Shown piece after piece: positions 16,555 to 23,982 of a stretch of 46,772 nucleotides of DNA. A program made the position numbers and the translations under genes. The notes below the pieces were generated by a model. It ran no database searches. It saw only the letters and a program-made list of their open reading frames with translations, and was not told the origin of the DNA. Each line of letters starts with the position of its first letter. Within the stretch, counting starts at the first letter, position 1. This DNA comes from Desulfosporosinus sp. OT (lineage in GTDB: Bacteria > Bacillota > Desulfitobacteriia > Desulfitobacteriales > Desulfitobacteriaceae), in contig NZ_AGAF01000161.1 of the NCBI RefSeq assembly GCF_000224515.1, positions 1 to 46,772 on the forward strand, given 5' to 3'.

Positions 16555-16733
16555 ACCAATCACTATTTTCACTATTATGGAACACATCTTATAACCATTG
16601 ATATTAACGGGTTATAGATGCATTCCACCTCACATTTTTTCTGCGTTATGAACTCGTACAGCTAAAGCTGAACATCGACTTACCGTCCCATTCCTTGCGT
16701 AAAATCGAAAAGATCTCTGATCAAGCACACTGA
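16555..16733 (+). pseudogene. Decayed fragment resembling a PucR-family C-terminus
   Basis: One frame gives ITIDINGL and then a stop. After a one-base shift the next frame gives FHLTFFLRYELVQLKLNIDLP. The intact PucR-type protein in this window ends DIDINNS...FLHLHLSYKILELLKIDLP, so the order and spacing agree. The fragment has no start codon and is frameshifted. It and the ppdK-like fragment fill much of a 470-bp gap that has no intact gene. Confidence 0.35.
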
Positions 16734-16772
16734 AAAATGTCATTCTGTTGTTGAATAAATTCTCGCTCTACA

Positions 16773-17831
16773 CTATGCCACTATATCATCCAAATCTACT
16801 TGATAATACGCACCCTCAAACATCAAAGTCCGGGTTCGTTTATCATAAACCATAAAGTTTTGACCCGTATTTTCACTGGAACCCGCTTGCCAAAGCTCTA
16901 TACCATAAATATTTGTTTCCTCCTGGGGAACCCATTCCTTTAAAGCCTCTTTTATCCGTTTAACTCCTTCTGTATCCTGATGGATTAAATTCTCAGGCCT
17001 TAAAGAATCAACTAATATTTGAAAATCCTCAGGAGCCAAAAACCTTTTCTTTTCTTCAGCCCCATTTTCCCTATTTATTGTCATAGAATTTATAACTCTA
17101 GCCTGGTCATAATTATTAATATCGGCTGATTCCTCAAATGCTTCTTTTAATAAATTCTCAAGCTCATGATTACTATAGTAAGCTATTCTTCCTCCTGCAA
17201 CATGTTCCTCAAATATACCCTGGCCATACCTTAATATTTTTGAGTACCAATTACCATCTATCTCATAACGAATCCACATTGTCAGATAGGAAGAATCCAT
17301 TCTTTGTTCTTCGCCGCTAACTACCTCTTTTAATTCCATTTCCCGGATTCCTTTCCCAAAATCATCTAATAAAGACTCTGTGACGGAAATGGATTTGGCT
17401 ACACCACTCGCTGATGATGTACTAGCAGCAAACATAAGCGAATCGCCTTCCCTATCTGTTTTGATTGTGATTTCCTTAGGGGTAGTACCTTCTGCCTTGT
17501 TCACCAAACTTACAGCATGTACTCTAAAGATACCTGCAATCACCAAGGGCACTATAACCAACAAAGAAATTGCTATTAAGTAGCTTTTTTTATGAAGCTT
17601 AAAGCTCCTTTTTTCCAACACAACCTTAAATAATAGATAAGCCAATATGGCAAATATTGCTGCTCCCATAATATTTACATAAATATCCGGAAGGTGGCGA
17701 TCGTTAATTGGCGGTAATATTTTCAATAGATTGTTTCGAATAAGACTGTGCAAGAGGGAAAAACTCAAGTAATACCCTAAAAAACCTGCCCCCAATACTG
17801 TGATAATTTTATCCCGTAAAACTTTAGTCAT
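16773..17831 (-). CDS. Unknown membrane protein of the ECF sigma operon
   Basis: The 352-residue protein was not recognised. It has three likely membrane segments in its first 115 residues (around 12-30, 50-70 and 84-105). A large hydrophilic domain rich in acidic residues follows, probably outside the cell. The gene overlaps the anti-sigma gene by 4 bp, so translation is coupled, and it is last in the sigma operon. An accessory sensor, a modulator of the anti-sigma factor, or a target of the response are all possible. ATG start behind AGGAGGTGGG. Confidence 0.75.
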   Translation of the reverse strand: MTKVLRDKIITVLGAGFLGYYLSFSLLHSLIRNNLLKILPPINDRHLPDIYVNIMGAAIFAILAYLLFKVVLEKRSFKLHKKSYLIAISLLVIVPLVIAGIFRVHAVSLVNKAEGTTPKEITIKTDREGDSLMFAASTSSASGVAKSISVTESLLDDFGKGIREMELKEVVSGEEQRMDSSYLTMWIRYEIDGNWYSKILRYGQGIFEEHVAGGRIAYYSNHELENLLKEAFEESADINNYDQARVINSMTINRENGAEEKKRFLAPEDFQILVDSLRPENLIHQDTEGVKRIKEALKEWVPQEETNIYGIELWQAGSSENTGQNFMVYDKRTRTLMFEGAYYQVDLDDIVA

Positions 17832-18793
17832 TTTTTCCCACCTCCTAATACTTCATTGATATATTCCAGCTTTTCAGGTGAAATCCGATAAGCACTGCCA
17901 TTTCTCACAATCATTTCACCACTAACCCTGTCCAAGTAAATGGGAATTGTTCCTCCTCCGGAAAAGTCTACCAACATTTCGTAACCATCTTTCTCCTGAG
18001 GATAGATCTTTCTTTCAATTTCCTTCGCTTTTGAGATTATAGTCACTAGCTTAGAATATTTTTCATCTCTTAAAGCATCTTTGTCAATTCTTACCAACCA
18101 AGAGGTGCTATTTTTTTCTGCTATATATACAGTCATGGCTTTAATCCCCTCAAGGTTCTCAATTTTGCCTAGGGCATAGTTATATGTGCCGTAAAGAATA
18201 CCTGTCCATACCAAAAAAATAATTGACCAGATTGCAAGGAACTTAATAATATTTTTGCGGCGGAAAACCCGTTTATCACTCAAGAAATAACCAATAACTA
18301 CAGCAATAAATGATGCAATGATAGCCGGTGTTACGGTAGTTGCCAAACATTCAAGGACAGGGTGGTAGGGGAAAAAGCCCATCGCCCCTTGATAAAAATA
18401 ATCCGTCCTTCCTCCAAATGATAAGCCATTTCCCGCGAAAAAAATACCCAGAGCAAACTCCGCTAATTTATAAGGCAAAGCCATAATTGCTTTTGTTAAG
18501 AGAAAACCATCCCTGGTATAAAACCTGGAAAACGACCCTATGATAAATCCCAACAAACCATATAGGGTAATTCGTCTCATTCCTTTTATCCGGGCCTTTA
18601 TTCTACTAACTAAGACTTCGTCTTCCACATCCAATGGCGTTATTTCTAAACTCAGCTTATTATCAAGATATTTATCTAATTCTTCCTGACATTCCGCGCA
18701 GCTCTCTAAATGTTTTTCCATGGTATCCATCTCCTTTTGGGGGAGTTCTTCTTCTAAATAGTCTTTTATTTTTTCTATATATAAACAGGCCAT
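17828..18793 (-). CDS. Membrane anti-sigma factor with zinc-finger domain
   Basis: The 321-residue protein starts with a zf-HC2 anti-sigma domain: a Cys at residue 3, and H-x3-C-x2-C seen as HLESCAEC near residue 30. Three or four membrane segments follow between residues 75 and 205, then a C-terminal domain of about 115 residues, probably extracytoplasmic. The ATG overlaps the last base of the sigma stop codon (ATG/TAA type overlap), the usual sigma/anti-sigma coupling. It should bind and hold the ECF sigma factor until a cell-envelope signal arrives. The signal is unknown. Confidence 0.88.
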   Translation of the reverse strand: MACLYIEKIKDYLEEELPQKEMDTMEKHLESCAECQEELDKYLDNKLSLEITPLDVEDEVLVSRIKARIKGMRRITLYGLLGFIIGSFSRFYTRDGFLLTKAIMALPYKLAEFALGIFFAGNGLSFGGRTDYFYQGAMGFFPYHPVLECLATTVTPAIIASFIAVVIGYFLSDKRVFRRKNIIKFLAIWSIIFLVWTGILYGTYNYALGKIENLEGIKAMTVYIAEKNSTSWLVRIDKDALRDEKYSKLVTIISKAKEIERKIYPQEKDGYEMLVDFSGGGTIPIYLDRVSGEMIVRNGSAYRISPEKLEYINEVLGGGKK

Positions 18794-19305
18794 TAGAGTT
18801 CCTCCATTTCTTCATAAATTCTCTGAAACTCTCTTCTTCCTCTATAAACACCCACTTTAACAGTGTTTAACTCCATTTCCGTAATATCGCTTATTTCTTT
18901 ATAGGATAGATTTTGAATATCCCGAAGGATTAAAAGCATCCGATATTTTTGACTCATCTTATTTAAGGTTTTTTCAATAAGCTCCTTGGTTGCAGTATTA
19001 ACTGCATATTCTTCCGGGCTCATCCCCTTATCCTCTAATTCCTTAGCAAAAAGTTCGATACTTTCAATCGCCACTTTCCTTTTTTGGGCTCGAATATAGT
19101 CAAGATATGCATTCTTGGCTATTCTATAAATCCAAGTCTTAAAGCTAGACCTGTTCTCAAATCTGGCAATATTTAAGTATACCTTTAAGAAAACATCCTG
19201 GCATATTTCCTCAGCTGCCGGCCTATCTCCGGCAAGATAAAATATATAAGAAAATATGGGATTTTTGTATTTCTTATATAAAGCAGAAAATTCAGCATCC
19301 AACAT
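18793..19305 (-). CDS. ECF-type sigma-70 factor
   Basis: The 170-residue protein has sigma region 2 (residues about 8-75, with AEEICQDVFLKVYLN and FKTWIYRIAKNAYLDY) and region 4 (about 110-165, with LSYKEISDITEMELNTVKVGVYR as helix-turn-helix). Regions 1 and 3 are missing, as in ECF sigma factors. ATG start with AAAGGAAAG. It is the first gene of a three-gene operon with its anti-sigma factor. A candidate ECF promoter lies upstream, suggesting autoregulation. Confidence 0.93.
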   Translation of the reverse strand: MLDAEFSALYKKYKNPIFSYIFYLAGDRPAAEEICQDVFLKVYLNIARFENRSSFKTWIYRIAKNAYLDYIRAQKRKVAIESIELFAKELEDKGMSPEEYAVNTATKELIEKTLNKMSQKYRMLLILRDIQNLSYKEISDITEMELNTVKVGVYRGRREFQRIYEEMEEL

Positions 19306-19346
19306 GAATCTTTCCTTTCACTGGTTACCGGTAAACCTCTTTCACA

Positions 19347-19378
19347 ATTATAGACTGTTTGTATATTAAAAAGTTACA
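19347..19378 (-). promoter_or_regulatory. Candidate ECF promoter of the sigma operon, overlapping a TATAAT box
   Basis: On the minus strand TGTAAC (19373-19378) is followed after 17 bases by GTC (19353-19355), the AAC-N16/17-GTC pattern of ECF promoters. A TATAAT (19347-19352) directly follows, so a housekeeping promoter could share the site. It lies 40-70 bases before the sigma ATG. Confidence 0.4.
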
Positions 19379-19452
19379 CAAAAAATAAAGTACTATCTCC
19401 TCAAATCACAAAGGGATAGCAGAGATTTTGACTATTTTAAGCTTTCCTACAA

Positions 19453-19499
19453 AACAAGGGTGCTGTCACTTAATCGTATTAAGTGACAGCACCCTTGTT
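19453..19499. terminator. 22-bp perfect hairpin, likely terminator of ccpN-ppsR-ppdK
   Basis: The arms 19453-19474 and 19478-19499 pair perfectly around CGT. It follows the ppdK stop by 71 bp on the minus strand (then TTTTGTAGG). On the plus strand it is followed by CTGATTTTTTATG, so it may also block transcription toward ppdK. The core GGGTGCTGTCAC resembles the hairpins at 13.9 and 16.4 kb. Confidence 0.75.
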
Positions 19500-19570
19500 C
19501 TGATTTTTTATGGGGCATGCAAAGCCCTAGTATATAAGACTTTGCATGCTTCACCAATGCTATTTATGCC

Positions 19571-22225
19571 TTACTTCGATTGGTCTTTGTTGCTTACAGC
19601 TGCCTGAGCGGCAGCCAACCGTGCGATAGGCACGCGGAACGGGGAGCAAGAGACATAATCCAAGCCAACGATATGGCAGAATTCCACGGAGTTTGGTTCT
19701 CCACCGTGCTCTCCACAAATCCCTAAGCCGAGAGCTGGGTTTGAGCTCCGACCAAGTTTCACAGCCATGTCGACGAGCTTACCAACCCCATTGCGATCGA
19801 GCACTACAAATGGGTCTGAGCTAATGACTTTCTTTTCCAGATAGGTTGGGAGGAACGTACCTTGGGCGTCATCACGGGACAAGCCCATTGTCATTTGAGT
19901 CAAGTCATTCGTTCCGAAGGAGAAGAAGTCTGCTACTTTTCCAATTTCATCGGCTGTAAGGGCAGCACGTGGCACTTCAATCATTGTTCCCACTTTATAG
20001 TGGATATGAACGCTCTGTTCGCGCATAACATCTGCCGCAGTGTCATCCACAAGCTTGCGCATCATCAGGAATTCTTCTACGCCAAAGATGAGCGGGATCA
20101 TGACCTCCGGATGGATGTCGTAGCCTTCTTTGACAAGACGAGCACTGGCTTGGAAAATAGCCCGGGCTTGCATAACTGTAATTTCAGGGTAGGATACGCC
20201 CAGACGGCAACCACGGTGACCCAGCATTGGGTTAAGTTCAGAAAGCGCCCGAACTTTGCGTAATAAACTCTCTTTTTCACGTAAAGAATCAGAGTCCTCT
20301 TTAGTAATTTTCAGCTTCGTAATCTCGACAATCAACTCTTCAGAGTGCGGGAGAAACTCGTGGAGAGGAGGATCCAGTAAGCGAATGGTCACAGGCAGTC
20401 CTTGCATCGACTTCAAAATACCATAGAAGTCCTCTTCTTGCATTGGTAAGAGTTTTTCCAGGGCCACTTCGCGCTCTTCGAGAGTTTGAGCAAGAATCAT
20501 TTGTTGAACAATCGGAATCCGTTCCGGGTCCATAAACATGTGCTCGGTCCGAGTTAACCCGATCCCAACGGCTCCGTAATCCCTGGCGTTCGTCGCTTCA
20601 GTTGGGGTATCGGCATTAGCCATTACTTTGAGTCTGGAAATCTCATCGGCCCAATCCAGGAACTCTTTAAAATCTGCACTCAGTTCCGGATCCACCATTG
20701 CCACTTCGCCCTTGATCACTCGACCGGTTGATCCGTCGATAGAGATGATTGTGCCTTGCGGATACTCTACTCCGTCAATACTAAAGAGACCCAAGCTATA
20801 GTCGATCTTTAAGGCATCACACCCGCAGACAGCTGGCTTGCCCATATGACGGGAAACAACAGCTGCATGACTTGTCATACCGCCCCGACTCGTTAAGATC
20901 CCTTTGGCAGCCAAAATACCACGGATATCATCCGGTGTAGTTTCTGTTCGAACTAATATTATCTTTTCTCCGAGTTCCCCTTGGCGTTCTGCCTCTTCTG
21001 CACTAAAGACAATTTTTCCGGAGGCAGCACCAGGTGAAGCGGGGAGCCCTTTGGCCAGAACTTGAACTTTGGCAGCATCATCCATGCGACGATGTAATAA
21101 GTGGTCTAATTGTTCCGGTTCGATTCGCATAATCGCTTCTTCTTTAGTGATTACACCCTCGCGGAAAAGTTCCACCGCCACCCGAATTGCTGCCGAAGCC
21201 GTCCGTTTGCCATTGCGAGTTTGCAGCATATAGAGTTTACCGCGTTCAATGGTGAATTCAATATCTTGCATATCCCGATAATGAGATTCCAGGCGTTGGC
21301 AAATATCCGCAAACTGTTGGTAGATCTCTGCATTTTCCTGAGCCAAAGTAGCAATCGGCTGTGGTGTCCGGATGCCAGCCACCACATCTTCCCCTTGAGC
21401 ATTCATCAGATATTCCCCGTAAAGAGCCTTTTCGCCAGTCGATGGGCTGCGAGTGAAAGCTACCCCGGTTCCTGAGTCAGAACCCATATTTCCAAAGACC
21501 ATGGACTGGACGTTCACGGCTGTCCCAATATCATGAGGAATATTATTGATTTTCCGGTAAACATTCGCCCGGTCATTATTCCAAGAACGGAAAACTGCCA
21601 AAACCGCGAGTTCTAACTGAACTCGAGGATCCATAGGAAACGGCTTGCCTGTTTTACGTTCAATTTTTTTCTTATACTCACTTACCATCCATTTAAGACT
21701 TTCTGCCGAAAGTTCGGAGTCAAAATGAACCCCTTGCTTCTCTTTAGCTGTCTCCAAAATCTGTTCAAAATTGTAATGTTCAACCTCTAAGACAACATCT
21801 CCAAACATTTGGATAAAACGGCGGTAACAATCCCACGCAAAACGCTCGTTCTGGGTATTCTCCACAACTGCTCCCACGGTATCATCATTTAAACCTAAAT
21901 TAAGAACAGTATCCATCATGCCCGGCATTGAGAACTTCGCCCCAGATCGGACTGAAACAAGCAACGGATTTTTCTTATCTCCAAACAGTTTGCCAGTAGC
22001 CTTTTCAATCTCAGCCAAGGCGGGCCATACTTGATCCCAAGTCCCATCGGGAACATTTTCACCATTGCTGTAATACTCATTGCATGCTTCCGTCGTAATG
22101 GTGAATCCTGGTGGCACCGGCAAACCAATATTGGTCATTTCGCACAAATTGGCCCCTTTTCCCCCCAACAAGTCGCGCATAGAAGCCTTACCTTCTTGGA
22201 ATAAGTAAACATACTTCTTAGTCAT
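19571..22225 (-). CDS. ppdK: Pyruvate, phosphate dikinase
   Basis: The 884-residue enzyme interconverts pyruvate + ATP + Pi and PEP + AMP + PPi. The ATP-grasp N-terminal part has GGKGANLCEM and VSVRSGAKFSMPGMMDT. The central phospho-histidine domain has SRGGMTSHAAVVSRHMGKP, near residue 455. The C-terminal PEP-binding TIM barrel ends with GLGICGEHGGEP, which carries the catalytic cysteine. Length matches the family. The ATG overlaps the ppsR stop by 8 bp, so the dikinase is coupled to its own regulator. It serves gluconeogenesis or PPi-linked glycolysis in the cytoplasm. Confidence 0.97.
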   Translation of the reverse strand: MTKKYVYLFQEGKASMRDLLGGKGANLCEMTNIGLPVPPGFTITTEACNEYYSNGENVPDGTWDQVWPALAEIEKATGKLFGDKKNPLLVSVRSGAKFSMPGMMDTVLNLGLNDDTVGAVVENTQNERFAWDCYRRFIQMFGDVVLEVEHYNFEQILETAKEKQGVHFDSELSAESLKWMVSEYKKKIERKTGKPFPMDPRVQLELAVLAVFRSWNNDRANVYRKINNIPHDIGTAVNVQSMVFGNMGSDSGTGVAFTRSPSTGEKALYGEYLMNAQGEDVVAGIRTPQPIATLAQENAEIYQQFADICQRLESHYRDMQDIEFTIERGKLYMLQTRNGKRTASAAIRVAVELFREGVITKEEAIMRIEPEQLDHLLHRRMDDAAKVQVLAKGLPASPGAASGKIVFSAEEAERQGELGEKIILVRTETTPDDIRGILAAKGILTSRGGMTSHAAVVSRHMGKPAVCGCDALKIDYSLGLFSIDGVEYPQGTIISIDGSTGRVIKGEVAMVDPELSADFKEFLDWADEISRLKVMANADTPTEATNARDYGAVGIGLTRTEHMFMDPERIPIVQQMILAQTLEEREVALEKLLPMQEEDFYGILKSMQGLPVTIRLLDPPLHEFLPHSEELIVEITKLKITKEDSDSLREKESLLRKVRALSELNPMLGHRGCRLGVSYPEITVMQARAIFQASARLVKEGYDIHPEVMIPLIFGVEEFLMMRKLVDDTAADVMREQSVHIHYKVGTMIEVPRAALTADEIGKVADFFSFGTNDLTQMTMGLSRDDAQGTFLPTYLEKKVISSDPFVVLDRNGVGKLVDMAVKLGRSSNPALGLGICGEHGGEPNSVEFCHIVGLDYVSCSPFRVPIARLAAAQAAVSNKDQSK

Positions 22226-23039
22226 TTCGCTCCCCCTTAAATAATATTTCTAACACGATGCTCGCAGTCTCTTCGACCGCTTTGCCCGTGGCGTCGATAA
22301 TCGGACAACCAATACGTCTCATAATACCCCGCGCATACTCCAGCTCTTGCATGATGCGCTCCAAGTTGGCGTAATCCGAGCTCGCTCCCAACCCTAAGGT
22401 TTTTAAGCGCTCTGTTCGGATCTGGTTGAGCAATTCAGGGCGTAATATTAAACCAACCACTTTCCGCGGAGAAATATTAAAAAGCTCCTCGGGAGGATTG
22501 ACTTCAGGGACCAATGGGATATTCGCGGCTTTGAGTCCTTTATGGGCTAAGTACATACTGAGTGGAGTTTTCGATGTCCGAGAGACGCCAATAAGAACAA
22601 CATCGGCATACAGAACCCCCCGGGAATCTTTACCGTCGTCATATTTAACAGCAAATTCAATGGCCTCCACTTTACGGAAATACTGTTCATCCAAACGATG
22701 GATAATATTCGGCGTATGGGTGGGTTCCATACCAGTTTGGCCTGAAAGAGCGCCAATCAGTGGACCCAATATATCAACGGTTTTAAGACCCTTCTCAAGA
22801 GCTTTGCTCTCCAAATAATCTCTCAGGTCTTTAAGTACAAGGGTATAAACCAAAATAGCTTGTTCAGCCAGAGCTTCTTCCATAATATCTTCTAGATGCG
22901 ATTGATCCCGTACGTAGGGAACTCGACGAATCCGAGTCTTGACACCAATAAACTGTGCCGCCGCTGCCCGGCTTACAAACTCCGCTGTCTCTCCAAGTGC
23001 ATCCGAAATGACATAAATCACCGGCATTTGGGTCGTCAC
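22218..23039 (-). CDS. PPDK regulatory protein (bifunctional kinase/pyrophosphorylase, DUF299)
   Basis: The roughly 273-residue protein has VIYVISDALGETAEFVSRAA at the start and the P-loop GVSRTSKTPLSMYLAHKG near residue 150, followed by NIPLVPEVNPP, all typical of DUF299. These enzymes phosphorylate (with ADP) and dephosphorylate (with Pi) a threonine next to the catalytic His of PPDK. The direct overlap with ppdK supports this specificity. GTG at 23039 is preferred because GGAGG lies 7 bases before it; the earlier GTG at 23045 would touch the ribosome site. The Bacillus orthologue YqfL also neighbours ccpN. Confidence 0.92.
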   Translation of the reverse strand: MTTQMPVIYVISDALGETAEFVSRAAAAQFIGVKTRIRRVPYVRDQSHLEDIMEEALAEQAILVYTLVLKDLRDYLESKALEKGLKTVDILGPLIGALSGQTGMEPTHTPNIIHRLDEQYFRKVEAIEFAVKYDDGKDSRGVLYADVVLIGVSRTSKTPLSMYLAHKGLKAANIPLVPEVNPPEELFNISPRKVVGLILRPELLNQIRTERLKTLGLGASSDYANLERIMQELEYARGIMRRIGCPIIDATGKAVEETASIVLEILFKGERND

Positions 23040-23045
23040 GTCCAC

Positions 23046-23226
23046 ACCTCCGAATTTATTCGAAGTCCATCCTGACTTCAGTCCTCCGTCTCCAGGATAC
23101 CATATTCTGACCTCTGGCTTCTGATCTCCGAGCTCCGGATTGCTTCAGTCCTCGGTCTCCCGTTTCCTAATTTCCGGATTCACTAGTCTGATCTCCGGCC
23201 TCTGATCCCCACCCTCTGGAAGGGAA
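23046..23226 (-). repeat. Degenerate purine-rich intergenic repeats
   Basis: On the minus strand this 181-bp spacer is built from variants of GGAGAC(C/G)GAGGACTGAAG, GGAGATCAGA and CCGGA-type words. GGAGACGGAGGACTGAAG and GGAGACCGAGGACTGAAG appear about 60 bp apart. No promoter or terminator is clear. One frame reads like RPEIRLVNPEIRKRETED, a pattern seen when such repeats are translated, and not a real protein. Confidence 0.5.
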
Positions 23227-23868
23227 TCACATCCTCGCATTTGCAATTTCGACAAAGAGCTTCGTGACATTCGTCTTGGTAAACCGCCCAACAACCTCAT
23301 AACATTCATCCCCGTTTTCGTCCACATACCCTTCCACCACGGGCAAACTATCGACTTGATGGTGGACCAATTTCTTGGCCGCACTCAAGACCGGTTCATC
23401 CGGGGTCGTCATATAGATGTTCGGCATACGCGTCATAATGACACCGACAGGAACTTGTTGCAGGTCGCTTTTACCTAAAGAGGCTTTCATAATATCTTTG
23501 CGTGAAATCATTCCTAAAAGAATGCGATCCGGTCCGACAACCGTAAGGCTCCCTACATTTTGCGTGAACATCGTAACCGTCGCTTCATAGATACTTGCAG
23601 TTTCTGCTATGGTGACTGGCATAGACTTAAACGCACAAACCCGCAACTGAAGCATCCGTTCCATGATCGGGGAAGGTCCGCTATTTTCACGGTAAGAATA
23701 TCCGACACGTGGCCGGGCCTCTAAGACCCCAGACATCGTCAAAATGGTTAAATCCGGGCGGAGAGTGGCTCGCGTCAAATCCAGCTTTGCCGCAATCTTT
23801 TCACCAGTGATGGAACCTGAGGCTTTGACTATCTCCACAATTCGCTGTTGACGTTCCGTCCATTCCAA
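23227..23868 (-). CDS. ccpN: HTH and double-CBS-domain regulator, CcpN-like
   Basis: The 213-residue protein has an N-terminal winged helix (QRIVEIVKASGSITGEKIAA, then DLTRATLRPDLTILTMSG) and two CBS domains from about residue 75. These match CcpN (YqzB), which represses gluconeogenic genes and senses ATP/ADP in Bacillus. The neighbours ppsR and ppdK fit that role: energy-dependent control of PEP formation. The start is TTG at 23868, with AGAGGTG 7 bases upstream. An extended -10 promoter lies at 23935-23943. Confidence 0.88.
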   Translation of the reverse strand: MEWTERQQRIVEIVKASGSITGEKIAAKLDLTRATLRPDLTILTMSGVLEARPRVGYSYRENSGPSPIMERMLQLRVCAFKSMPVTIAETASIYEATVTMFTQNVGSLTVVGPDRILLGMISRKDIMKASLGKSDLQQVPVGVIMTRMPNIYMTTPDEPVLSAAKKLVHHQVDSLPVVEGYVDENGDECYEVVGRFTKTNVTKLFVEIANARM

Positions 23869-23934
23869 CCCATTTCACCTCTTAATGTTTCTTACAAACC
23901 TAATGTGACATACTAATCGTGCTTTACAGGACAG

Positions 23935-23943
23935 ATTATACCA
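23935..23943 (-). promoter_or_regulatory. Extended -10 promoter element before ccpN
   Basis: TGG-TATAAT on the minus strand is a full extended -10 box. No good -35 box is seen at the right distance (TTCAAT is the nearest). It lies about 70 bp before the ccpN TTG and 40 bp after the glyS stop, giving ccpN-ppsR-ppdK its own promoter. Confidence 0.55.
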
Positions 23944-23982
23944 CATAATGTTGTTTATTGAATAGATAGTTAACATATTTTT

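Noticed and set aside
23145-23384. Open frame with RPEIR-type repeats
   Set aside because: Overlaps the end of ccpN in another frame and translates degenerate intergenic repeats.
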